DNA of 12,115 bases from contig JAFLEE010000119.1 of NCBI GenBank assembly GCA_017302015.1, positions 1 to 12,115 of the forward strand, given 5' to 3'. Every line of letters starts with the position of its first letter. The stretch's first letter is position 1. The stretch comes from Spirochaetota bacterium (lineage in GTDB: Bacteria > Spirochaetota > UBA12135 > COTS27 > JAFLEE01). This document shows positions 5,698-12,115 of this stretch, piece by piece. The notes under the pieces are model-generated. The model was given only the letters and a program-made list of their open reading frames with translations, was not told the origin of the DNA and did not search any database. Position numbers and translations under genes: made by a program.

Positions 5698-6639
5698 ATG
5701 ATCGAGATCAGTGGCCTCACAAAATACTACGGCGAGGTGTTGGCGGTGGACCGCATCTCCGTCTCCATCGCCAAGGGCGAGATCCTCGGGCTCCTCGGGC
5801 CCAACGGCGCCGGAAAATCCACCACCATCCGCATGCTCTGCGGCTACCTTCCCCCGACCCAGGGCACCATCACGGTCGACGGGGTCTCGGTGGAAGACGA
5901 GCCCCTGGCGGTGAAGAAGCGCATCGGCTACCTGCCCGAGGCCGCTCCCCTCTATAAAGACATGATGGTCTATGAATACCTGTCGTTCGTGGGCAAGATG
6001 CGCGACCTGCCCGAGGCCCGCCTCGAGGAGCGCATCCGCGAGGTCGCCCGCACCTGCGGCCTGGCCGGGGTGATGCACAAGAACATCGACGAGCTCTCCA
6101 AGGGCTACAAGCAGCGCGTCGGCATCGCCCACGCCATGATCAGCGACCCCGACATCCTGGTGCTCGACGAGCCGACCGCCGGCCTCGACCCCAACCAGAT
6201 CGTCGAGATCCGCGAGCTCATCAAGGTCCTGGGGCGGACGAAGACCGTCATCCTCTCCTCCCACATCCTCTCCGAGGTCGAAGTCACCTGCTCCCGCATC
6301 CTCATCATCGACAAGGGGCACGTCGTCGCCGACGGCTCGCCCGAGGCCATCAAGGCCCAGTTCAGCGGCGAGCGCATCCTCTCCATCGAAGTGAAGGGGG
6401 TCGATTTCGACGGCCTCAAGGGCGCCCTCTCCGGCCTCCCCGGCGTGCTGCGCACCGAGGCGCGCCCCGCCGTGGCCGGCGGCACCGCCTGCGCCCTCAC
6501 CAGCCGCGGCGACCAGGACATCTCCAGCGCCGTCTTCGACGCCATCAAGGGCCGCAATTGGCAGCTCGTCTCCTTCCAGCAGGAGACCAAGACCCTCGAA
6601 GACATCTTCCGCACCCTGACCCAGGCCCCCAAGGCCTGA
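5698..6639 (+). CDS. ABC transporter ATP-binding protein (GldA-like)
   Basis: This 313-residue cytoplasmic ATPase would drive the membrane permease encoded next. All nucleotide-binding motifs are intact: Walker A GPNGAGKST (34-42), a YLPE stretch (78-81) at the Q-loop position as in many GldA/CcmA/DrrA-type ATPases, signature LSKGYKQR (133-140, in place of LSGGQ), Walker B ILVLDEPT (153-160), D-loop GLDP (162-165) and switch His189 in SSHI. A C-terminal regulatory part follows from about residue 220, ending in the usual TLEDIFRTLT. The start has SD AGGAG (5683-5687), 10 bases upstream. It heads a four-gene operon; the next gene begins 16 bases after its stop. Substrate cannot be read from the ATPase. 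In Flavobacterium the related GldA works with GldF and GldG in gliding. Confidence 0.93.
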   Translation: MIEISGLTKYYGEVLAVDRISVSIAKGEILGLLGPNGAGKSTTIRMLCGYLPPTQGTITVDGVSVEDEPLAVKKRIGYLPEAAPLYKDMMVYEYLSFVGKMRDLPEARLEERIREVARTCGLAGVMHKNIDELSKGYKQRVGIAHAMISDPDILVLDEPTAGLDPNQIVEIRELIKVLGRTKTVILSSHILSEVEVTCSRILIIDKGHVVADGSPEAIKAQFSGERILSIEVKGVDFDGLKGALSGLPGVLRTEARPAVAGGTACALTSRGDQDISSAVFDAIKGRNWQLVSFQQETKTLEDIFRTLTQAPKA

Positions 6640-6655
6640 GGCCCCGGAGAACGCC

Positions 6656-7390
6656 ATGAACGAACTGCGCGACCGCTTCCGCTTCATCCACCAACTCAGC
6701 CTGAAGGAGTTCCGCTCCTCCGTCTATTCCCCCATCCTCTACATCGTGGCCCTGGTCTTCCTCGGGTTCAACGGGTGGCTCTTCGTGCTGCCGTTCTTCC
6801 TCAAGGGCCAGGCCGAACTGCGCGACTTCTTCGGCGCCCTGCCCGTGGTGTTCGTCATCATCATCCCGATGCTCACGATGCGCCTGCTCTCGGAGGAGGT
6901 GCAAAGCGGCTCCTACGAGCTCATCGCCACGCTGCCCGTGAAGCCCGTGGAGATCGTCATCGGGAAGTTCCTCTCCAGCGTGTACTTCATCGCCATCCTC
7001 CTGGTGCCGACGATCCTCTACGCGGTGAGCGTCGAGTTCGTCGGCGACCTCGCCTGGGGGCCGGTGGTGGGGGGCTACCTCGGGGCCCTGCTCCTCGGCT
7101 CGGCCTACGCCGCCATCGGCATGTTCACGTCGTCGCTCACGCGCAACCAGATCGTCGCCGCCATCGTGGGCGTGCTCATCTGCCTCGGCTTCTTCCTCCT
7201 CGACAAGACGCTCATCCTGCTCCCCGACGCCCTCGCCGGCTTCCTGCAGTACTTCTCCTCCGACTTCCACTTCCAGAACATCGCCAAGGGCATCCTCGAC
7301 CTTCGCGATCTCCTCTACTTCGCCTCGATCATCTTCGTCTTCCTCTACGCCACCCGGCTGGTGATGGAAGACAAGACGCACCGCACCTGA
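6656..7390 (+). CDS. ABC-2 type permease, GldF-like
   Basis: This 244-residue inner-membrane protein would form the transmembrane channel driven by the preceding ATPase. About six membrane helices are visible (roughly residues 26-48, 60-78, 105-126, 135-157, 164-183 and 218-233). Between helices 2 and 3 lies the conserved coupling segment LTMRLLSEEVQSGSYELI and then TLPVKPVEIVIGK (73-104), typical of the NosY/GldF branch of ABC-2 permeases. Length is normal for GldF. SD GGAGA lies five bases before the ATG. The stop is followed after 15 bases by the GldG-type gene, whose RBS context (GGAG, then ACGCC, then ATG) is nearly the same. Only one permease gene is present, so a homodimer or a permease working with GldG is expected. 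Confidence 0.9.
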   Translation: MNELRDRFRFIHQLSLKEFRSSVYSPILYIVALVFLGFNGWLFVLPFFLKGQAELRDFFGALPVVFVIIIPMLTMRLLSEEVQSGSYELIATLPVKPVEIVIGKFLSSVYFIAILLVPTILYAVSVEFVGDLAWGPVVGGYLGALLLGSAYAAIGMFTSSLTRNQIVAAIVGVLICLGFFLLDKTLILLPDALAGFLQYFSSDFHFQNIAKGILDLRDLLYFASIIFVFLYATRLVMEDKTHRT

Positions 7391-7405
7391 ACCCGGAGTG
7401 ACGCC

Positions 7406-9682
7406 ATGGCCAGCCTGAAACCCGCCCAGCCGATCCTCGACTTAAGCCGCCGCCTCTTCGGCCGCTACCACCGCTTCGCCCTCTGGTTCGCGGTGCTGGT
7501 GCTCGCCAACCTCGCGGCGGTGTTCCTGTTCTCGAGCTTCCGCATCGACCTGACCCGGGGGGGGACGTATTCCCTCTCCAAGGTGAGCAAGCGCGTCGTG
7601 CGCAACCTCAAGGAGCCCCTCTACGTGAAGGTCTTCTTCACACGCAACCTGCCGGCCCCCCATAACGACACCGAGCGCTTCATCCGCGACCTGCTGACCG
7701 AGTACAGCATCGCCGGGAACCGCAATTTCAAGGTCGAGTACTTCGACTGCACCGAGGGCAAAACCCAGGCCGAGACCTCCGACCGCGCCAAGAAGAACAT
7801 CAAGACCGCCCAGGATTTCGGCATCAATCCCGTGGGCCTCCAGAGCGTCCAGAGCGACAAGGTCGAGGTGCTCAAGGCCTATATGGGCGTCGTCTTCCAG
7901 CGCGGCGACATCATCGAGCGCCTGGCCGACCTGAAGGACACCCGGGGTCTGGAATACCGAATCACCTCCCTCCTCCAGGCCATGAACCAGAAGACCGCGG
8001 CGCTCCTATCGGTCAACGGCAAGATCCGCCTGCGCCTCTTCTGCACCTCGGCGCTGCGCGACTTGGCGCCCCAGGTGCAGGGCGTCGAGACGGTGCCCGA
8101 CGCCGTGCGGGCCGCCTTCAACAAGGCCAACGACCGCAATTTCGGCAAACTCCAACTCGAGATCCTCGATAACGGCGTGAACCCCGTCCTCGAGGCCGAG
8201 GCCACCAATTACGGCCTCGTCCCCTTGCGTTGGCGCGAGGCCTCGGGCGCCTACAAGAGCGGCTTCTGCTCCCTCGTCGTCGACTACAACGGCAAGACCG
8301 AGAAGATCGACCTACTCGCCCAGCAGCAGGGGATCGATTTCGCCCGGGGCCGCATGGTGACCTATTATCAGGTGGGCGACCTCACGCGCCTCGACGATTA
8401 CGTCAACGCCCTCGTCGACGCGCTGCTGCAGGTCAACGAGGATATCGGCTACCTCAAGGACAAGGGCACCCTTTCGACCTTCGAGATGCCCGACGACCCG
8501 CGCATGGCCCGGTTCAACCGGGGCGGCCAGAGCGGCGACGGGGTGAACTTCAAGAAGATGCTCGAGGGCACCTACAAGGTGAAGGAAGTCGGCGCCTCCG
8601 AGGTCTCCAAGAACGTGCCGGCCCTCATCATCGCCGGCGACAAGGAACGCTTCACCGATTACGAACTCTTCCTCCTCGACCAGTACGTGATGGAGGGGCG
8701 CCCCCTCATCATCTTCCACGACGGCCTCAAGGAGATCAAGAACGACCAGGGCGGCATGGGCGGGATGTACGGCCAGCAGAGCATGCCCGAGTACCTGCCC
8801 AACGAGACCGGGCTCGAGAAACTCCTCGCCCACTGGGGCGTGTCGGTCGACGCCTCCTACGTGTGCGACACCTCGTGCTACGAGGCCGTCAACCCGCAGA
8901 TGGGCCAGAAGCAGACGGTGTATTTCTACCCCGAGATCTCCGGCGACCGCATCAACCCGAAACTGCGCTACCTGCGCGGCATCCGCAAGCTCATCACCAT
9001 CAAGGCCTCGCCGGTTCGGACGAAAGACGACGTGCTGAAGGCCAACCGGCTCACGGCCACGGAACTCTTCGGCTCCTCCCCCCGCGCCTGGGAACTGCGG
9101 GACCAGATCATGCTGCAGCCGGGCTTCATCGAGCCCCCCGTGAAGCAGAACATGACCAATTATTCCTTCGGCGTCGTGGTCGAGGGCGAGTTCCCCTCCT
9201 ATTTCGCCGACCGCGGCATCCCCCCTAAAGACGACGCGGCCACCAACGCCCCCGGCGCCAAGGTCGCCGCGGCCGGGGCCACCCTCTCCTCCACCAATGC
9301 CGGCTTCCTCAAGAAGGGCAAGAAGACCCGCATCCTGGTGGTTGGCTCTTCCGAGCTCCTCAAGAACCAGATCCTCATGGACCCCTCCGGCGATCCCCCC
9401 AATTTCCCCTGGCATAACGCCACCTTCACCATGAACGTGGTCGACGCCCTCTACGGCCGCGAAGACTGGGCGGCGATGCGCAGCAAGGCCCAGCGCTTCA
9501 ACCCCGTGCAGCCCTACGACCCCGACGCCAACCCGTTCGTGCGCTTCTTCACCAACCGCACCGTCTTCAAGGTCGGAAACCTTGCCGGCATCCCGGCCCT
9601 CGTCATCCTCGGCGGCCTCATCGTGTGGCTGCGCCGCCGCGCCCGCCGCAAGGCGATCCAACAACGCTTCCTCGCCGCCTGA
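7406..9682 (+). CDS. GldG-family ABC transporter auxiliary protein
   Basis: This 758-residue membrane protein is the auxiliary subunit of the ABC system. A helix at about 24-44 is followed by the family's conserved start of the extracytoplasmic part, RIDLTRGGTYSLSK (46-59) and VRNLKEPLYVKVFF (65-78). The long central region fits the GldG/ABC_transp_aux fold, related to the GIFT domain shared with eukaryotic IFT52. LIIFHDG (434-440) and TRILVVGSSELLKNQ (641-655) belong to it. Residues 605-640 are an Ala/Lys-rich flexible linker. A second helix at about 724-741 precedes an Arg-rich cytoplasmic tail (WLRRRARRK). Cys487 and Cys491 could form a disulfide or bind a cofactor. SD GGAG sits seven bases before the start. 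The family is established in gliding loci of Bacteroidetes, but homologues occur widely in non-gliders where the role is unknown. Confidence 0.9.
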   Translation: MASLKPAQPILDLSRRLFGRYHRFALWFAVLVLANLAAVFLFSSFRIDLTRGGTYSLSKVSKRVVRNLKEPLYVKVFFTRNLPAPHNDTERFIRDLLTEYSIAGNRNFKVEYFDCTEGKTQAETSDRAKKNIKTAQDFGINPVGLQSVQSDKVEVLKAYMGVVFQRGDIIERLADLKDTRGLEYRITSLLQAMNQKTAALLSVNGKIRLRLFCTSALRDLAPQVQGVETVPDAVRAAFNKANDRNFGKLQLEILDNGVNPVLEAEATNYGLVPLRWREASGAYKSGFCSLVVDYNGKTEKIDLLAQQQGIDFARGRMVTYYQVGDLTRLDDYVNALVDALLQVNEDIGYLKDKGTLSTFEMPDDPRMARFNRGGQSGDGVNFKKMLEGTYKVKEVGASEVSKNVPALIIAGDKERFTDYELFLLDQYVMEGRPLIIFHDGLKEIKNDQGGMGGMYGQQSMPEYLPNETGLEKLLAHWGVSVDASYVCDTSCYEAVNPQMGQKQTVYFYPEISGDRINPKLRYLRGIRKLITIKASPVRTKDDVLKANRLTATELFGSSPRAWELRDQIMLQPGFIEPPVKQNMTNYSFGVVVEGEFPSYFADRGIPPKDDAATNAPGAKVAAAGATLSSTNAGFLKKGKKTRILVVGSSELLKNQILMDPSGDPPNFPWHNATFTMNVVDALYGREDWAAMRSKAQRFNPVQPYDPDANPFVRFFTNRTVFKVGNLAGIPALVILGGLIVWLRRRARRKAIQQRFLAA

Positions 9683-9699
9683 AGACTCGGAGCTCCTCC

Positions 9700-10638
9700 A
9701 TGAAAAAACAGACCTGGATCCTCCTCGCCGTCGCCGTCGCCCTCGCGCTCTTCCTCGTCTTCCGCGACCGCCTCTCCTTCGGGGGCGGCCTCTCGTGGAA
9801 GGCCTGGAAAGGCGCCCCGGAGAGCCTCGTGCTGGTGAAGGCCGGGAAGACCACCGAGTTCGCCAAGGCCGACGGGCGCTGGGTCATGGGGCCCAACCGC
9901 TACCAGGCCGACCCCGAGAAGGTGAAGAAACTCGTGGAGGTGCTCTCCACCAACCGCAGTTTCCAACTCGTCACCCCCTACCCCTTCTACGAGAAGTACA
10001 GCCTGGAGCCGACCAACCGCGTCGAAGCCACCCTGGCCACCGGGAAGGACAAGCGCACCCTCCTCATCGGGAAGGCCGCGCCGACCTATAGCCACACCTT
10101 CGTGATGATCGCGGGCGACAGCAATATCTACCAGACCGAGGGCTATTTCTCCTACGACTTCACCCAAGACCTCGAGCAATTCCGCGACAAGACGATGTTC
10201 GCCTTCACCGCCGACGACGCGGTGGCCCTCGAGGTGCGCGACGAGGCCGGCCGCGTGCTCTCGCTCAAGAAGGTCGCCGAGGCCTTCACCACCAACACCA
10301 ACGCGGCCATGGGCCAGCCCCCGCGCAAGGTGTGGAAGACGGCCGAGTCCGGGAAAGACGCCAACAACACCGAAGCCGGGGACCTCGTGGCCAATCTGGC
10401 CCGCCTCACCGCCACCGCCTTCGCCGCCGAATCCAACGCGACCTGGGCCCAGGCCGTGAAGAAGCCCATCGCCTGGCAGGGCGTCGCCAAGACTGCCTCC
10501 AAGACCTATTCCCTCACGATCCTCAAGGAAAAGATCGGAGCCGATTATCAGGCCGTCGTCAACGACCGCAACGAGGTGTTCCTCCTCAACGAAGACACGG
10601 CGAAGCGCGTGATGATCGCCCTCGATAAATTGAAATAA
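9700..10638 (+). CDS. DUF4340 domain-containing membrane-anchored protein
   Basis: This 312-residue protein has one N-terminal helix (residues 5-21) after MKKQ and no lipobox, so it is probably anchored in the inner membrane with the rest outside. The body matches DUF4340: DPEKVKKLVEVLSTNRSF (71-88), RTLLIGKAAPTY (119-130) and the hallmark FRDKTMFAFTADDAVALEV (161-179). DUF4340 proteins typically follow GldG-type genes and are treated as a further accessory part of that ABC system; no activity is known to me. The start at 9700 is chosen over in-frame upstream codons because GGAG (9689-9692) stands seven bases ahead and a clean anchor follows. Longer versions would overlap the GldG gene. It is the last gene before the strong terminator. 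Confidence 0.85.
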   Translation: MKKQTWILLAVAVALALFLVFRDRLSFGGGLSWKAWKGAPESLVLVKAGKTTEFAKADGRWVMGPNRYQADPEKVKKLVEVLSTNRSFQLVTPYPFYEKYSLEPTNRVEATLATGKDKRTLLIGKAAPTYSHTFVMIAGDSNIYQTEGYFSYDFTQDLEQFRDKTMFAFTADDAVALEVRDEAGRVLSLKKVAEAFTTNTNAAMGQPPRKVWKTAESGKDANNTEAGDLVANLARLTATAFAAESNATWAQAVKKPIAWQGVAKTASKTYSLTILKEKIGADYQAVVNDRNEVFLLNEDTAKRVMIALDKLK

Positions 10639-10660
10639 GGCGGAAGCCCCGCTCCCGCCG

Positions 10661-10689
10661 AAAACCCCGGGGAAACCCGGGGTTTTTTT
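10661..10689 (+). terminator. Strong intrinsic terminator of the ABC operon
   Basis: AAAACCCCGGG and CCCGGGGTTTT make a perfect 11-bp stem closed by a GAAA tetraloop, and the T run continues to seven bases (10683-10689). It sits 22 bases after the stop of the DUF4340 gene. Read from the other strand the stem is followed by only four T residues, so it may also act weakly on the converging FtsX-type gene. Confidence 0.95.
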
Positions 10690-10742
10690 ATGGCAGAGCG
10701 GAATCCCGCGCCCTATCGCCGCCGGAGATAGCGCGCGACGAC

Positions 10743-10754
10743 GCCTCGCGAGGC
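10743..10754. other. 12-bp palindrome downstream of the permease gene
   Basis: GCCTCGCGAGGC is a perfect 12-bp palindrome lying 26-37 bases beyond the minus-strand permease stop. It is followed on that strand by CTATC...GATAG (10713-10731), a 5-bp stem. Neither has a T tract. They may form the 3' end of the permease message together with the reverse face of the 10661-10689 terminator. Confidence 0.3.
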
Positions 10755-10779
10755 CTCCGGGGGAAGGCCGCGCCCGACT

Positions 10780-12024
10780 TCATTCCCAGCGCAGCGCGTC
10801 GATGGGGTTCATCTGCCCCGCCTTGCGCGCCGGGAAGAACCCGAAGGTGATCCCCACGGCCGCGGCGACGCCGAAGGAGAGGAAGCAGGAGAGCGCGGTG
10901 ACCTTGGTGGGCATGGCCCAGATGGCCGTGACCGCCCAGGTGAGGCCGAAGGCGAGGCCGATGCCGAGGAGCCCCCCGAAGACGGAGAGCAGCACCGCCT
11001 CGAGGAGGAATTGCCATTGGATATGGGCCCGGGTGGCGCCCACGGCGCGTAATAAGCCGATCTCCTTGGTGCGCTCGAGGATGCTGGCGAGCATGATGTT
11101 CATGATGCCGATGCCCCCGACGAGGAGCGAGATGCCCGCGATGGCGCCGAGGACGATGTCGAAGATCCGCTGGGTCTCCTGGTGCTGGCGCAGGAGGTCT
11201 TCCGGGATGACGAGCTTGTAGTCGCGCTGGCCGCGGTGGCGGCGGGTAAGGATGCGGTCGACGAGGGAGGCCACCGGGCCTACCTGCTCCTGCTCCCGGC
11301 ACGCGAGGATCGCCCGGTCGAGCACCGCGCCCATATTGCCCTCGAGGCGCGTGAAGATCTCGGAATCCAGGGGCAGGTAGGCGTTGTCGTTGAAATCCTC
11401 GTAGTTGAGGTTGTCGTCGCGCTTGCTGCTTACGGCCTTGCTCTCGAGGATGCCCACCACGCTCACCCAGGTATCCTTGACCTTGATCGAATCGCCCAGG
11501 GTGAAGCCATGGCGCTTGAGCCTCTGGGCGAGCCCTCCGCCGACGACGCAGACGGGACTGCGGGAGGCGACCTCGGCCGCGGTGAAGGAACGCCCCTCGC
11601 GGAAGGCCAGGTTGAGGGCGGAGAAATACTTCTCGGTGGTGGCCACGACGGCGTGGTTGAGTTTGAGGTCGCGGTAGAGGAGAGAGAAGGTGGCCTCCTT
11701 GACCGGGGCCGTGTCGAGGACGTCCTTTCCCAGCACGCTCTCGAAGGCCCGAACGTCGGAGAGGGTGAGGCCGCGGGAGGAGAACTCCCCCTGGTTCTTG
11801 AGCAAGTTCTGGCGCACGTCGACCTTGTCGTAGACATAGACGTTGCGGATGCCCAGCAGCGAGATCGTCGCGAGGATCTTCTCCTGCGCCCCGGCGCCGA
11901 TGGCGAGCATGGCCACCACGGCGGCCACGCCGAAGATGACGCCCAGCATGGTGAGGAGGGAACGGAGTTTGTGGGTGAGGATGCCGTCGAGGGCGATGGC
12001 GATGCTGAGGAGGAAGATCTTCAC
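10780..12024 (-). CDS. MacB-type FtsX permease (ABC export system)
   Basis: This 414-residue inner-membrane protein is of the MacB/LolC/FtsX permease class. These proteins do not form a classic channel: they transmit ATP-driven motion to the periplasm. Helix 1 (about 20-44) carries the conserved RSLLTMLGVIFGVAAVVAM stretch. A periplasmic MacB_PCD-like domain spans about 45-285. Three helices follow at about 287-310, 338-362 and 376-398. Hallmarks are GGIGIMNIMLASILERTKEI (303-322), LLRAVGATR (324-332) and C-terminal FFPARKAGQMNPIDALRWE. E. coli MacB has a fused ATPase; here there is none, so a separate ATPase is required, presumably beyond the right edge. The start is GTG at 12024, with GAGGGG (on the minus strand) six bases upstream. 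It is transcribed against the ABC operon. Confidence 0.92.
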   Translation of the reverse strand: MKIFLLSIAIALDGILTHKLRSLLTMLGVIFGVAAVVAMLAIGAGAQEKILATISLLGIRNVYVYDKVDVRQNLLKNQGEFSSRGLTLSDVRAFESVLGKDVLDTAPVKEATFSLLYRDLKLNHAVVATTEKYFSALNLAFREGRSFTAAEVASRSPVCVVGGGLAQRLKRHGFTLGDSIKVKDTWVSVVGILESKAVSSKRDDNLNYEDFNDNAYLPLDSEIFTRLEGNMGAVLDRAILACREQEQVGPVASLVDRILTRRHRGQRDYKLVIPEDLLRQHQETQRIFDIVLGAIAGISLLVGGIGIMNIMLASILERTKEIGLLRAVGATRAHIQWQFLLEAVLLSVFGGLLGIGLAFGLTWAVTAIWAMPTKVTALSCFLSFGVAAAVGITFGFFPARKAGQMNPIDALRWE

Positions 12025-12034
12025 TGGAGACCCC

Positions 12035-12115
12035 TCACCGGTTCCTGCGGCCGCCGCCGCCCTCGCCGCGGGGAGCCCCCTCCCCGCGCGGCGCGCCTTC
12101 TCCGCCCGGCATGCC
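12035..12115 (-). CDS. C-terminal tail of an upstream gene (partial)
   Basis: On the minus strand one frame runs from the window edge to a TGA at 12037-12035 and reads as a Gly/Arg-rich tail with GEGAPR repeated twice, ending GGGGRRNR. The stop is 10 bases before the permease GTG and overlaps its SD region, as expected for coupled genes. Low-complexity Gly-rich tails are common at the ends of MacA-type periplasmic adaptors, which usually precede MacB-type permeases, so an adaptor is plausible. Only 26 residues are visible. A second frame stays open until a TGA overlapping the GTG start (12023-12021), so the choice of frame is not certain. Confidence 0.45.
   Translation of the reverse strand, partial: GMPGGEGAPRGEGAPRGEGGGGRRNR

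Noticed and set aside
6775-7401. Plus-strand frame of 208 codons within the GldF-like permease
   Set aside because: Arg/His/Pro-rich out-of-frame translation of helix-coding DNA with no SD.
8230-9228. Long open frame of 332 codons inside the GldG-type gene
   Set aside because: It is a shadow frame in GC-rich coding DNA: Arg/Gly/Pro-rich, no SD, no family match, and fully inside an intact conserved gene.
8312-9664. Minus-strand open frame of 450 codons opposite the GldG-type gene
   Set aside because: The composition (His, Gly, Glu, Val rich) is typical of antisense frames of GC3-rich genes, and the plus strand has a clear conserved protein.
10688-11302. Minus-strand frame of 204 codons overlapping the end of the permease and the terminator T tract
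   Set aside because: Pro/Arg/His-rich shadow frame in a region where another minus-strand frame carries the conserved FtsX motifs.

Overview
The window looks like a piece of chromosome from a high-GC, two-membrane (Gram-negative-type) bacterium. The reasons are two predicted outer-membrane beta-barrel proteins with Sec signal peptides, an ElyC-like envelope protein, a MacB-type FtsX permease and a GldF/GldG-type ABC system. Codons end mostly in G or C, and Shine-Dalgarno (SD) sites are usually GGAG or GGGAGG, 5-7 bases before the start. The phylum cannot be fixed from this sequence. Lineages with similar ABC + GldG + DUF4340 operons (Acidobacteria, Deltaproteobacteria-like groups, Verrucomicrobia, Fibrobacterota) all remain possible. 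There is no mobile element, phage gene, CRISPR array, tRNA or rRNA.

Layout: 1-329 is a leader region with a C11 tract and two competing start signals. 330-1142 encodes an ElyC/SanA/YdcF (DUF218) membrane protein. 1143-1302 holds a stem-loop, a 12-bp perfect palindrome and an extended -10 promoter. 1303-5511 is a tight four-gene plus-strand cassette: a secreted FecR-domain protein, two predicted beta-barrel proteins of different size, and a small secreted TPR-like protein. The gaps are 20, 20 and 8 bases, so it is probably one operon building an envelope assembly whose function I cannot name. 5512-5697 is a control region crowded with inverted repeats and two poly-C tracts, with a candidate -10 box.

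5698-10638 is a second plus-strand operon: ABC ATPase, six-helix ABC-2 permease (GldF-like), GldG auxiliary protein (758 aa) and a DUF4340 protein. It closes with a textbook intrinsic terminator (10661-10689). The ATPase energises the permease. GldG and the DUF4340 protein are membrane-anchored with large domains probably outside the cytoplasm, and would act as accessory parts. The substrate is unknown.

10780-12024, on the opposite strand and converging on that terminator, encodes a MacB-type FtsX permease without an ATPase domain. It is preceded 10 bases upstream by what looks like the Gly/Arg-rich tail of another gene (12035-12115), plausibly a periplasmic adaptor. The ATPase partner should lie beyond the right edge.

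The most unusual points are the unexplained FecR/barrel/barrel/TPR cassette, the inverted-repeat-packed leader of the ABC operon, and a strong codon-context rule. Asn is AAT in 17 of 19 cases when the next codon begins with T, while AAC dominates elsewhere in the ABC operon.
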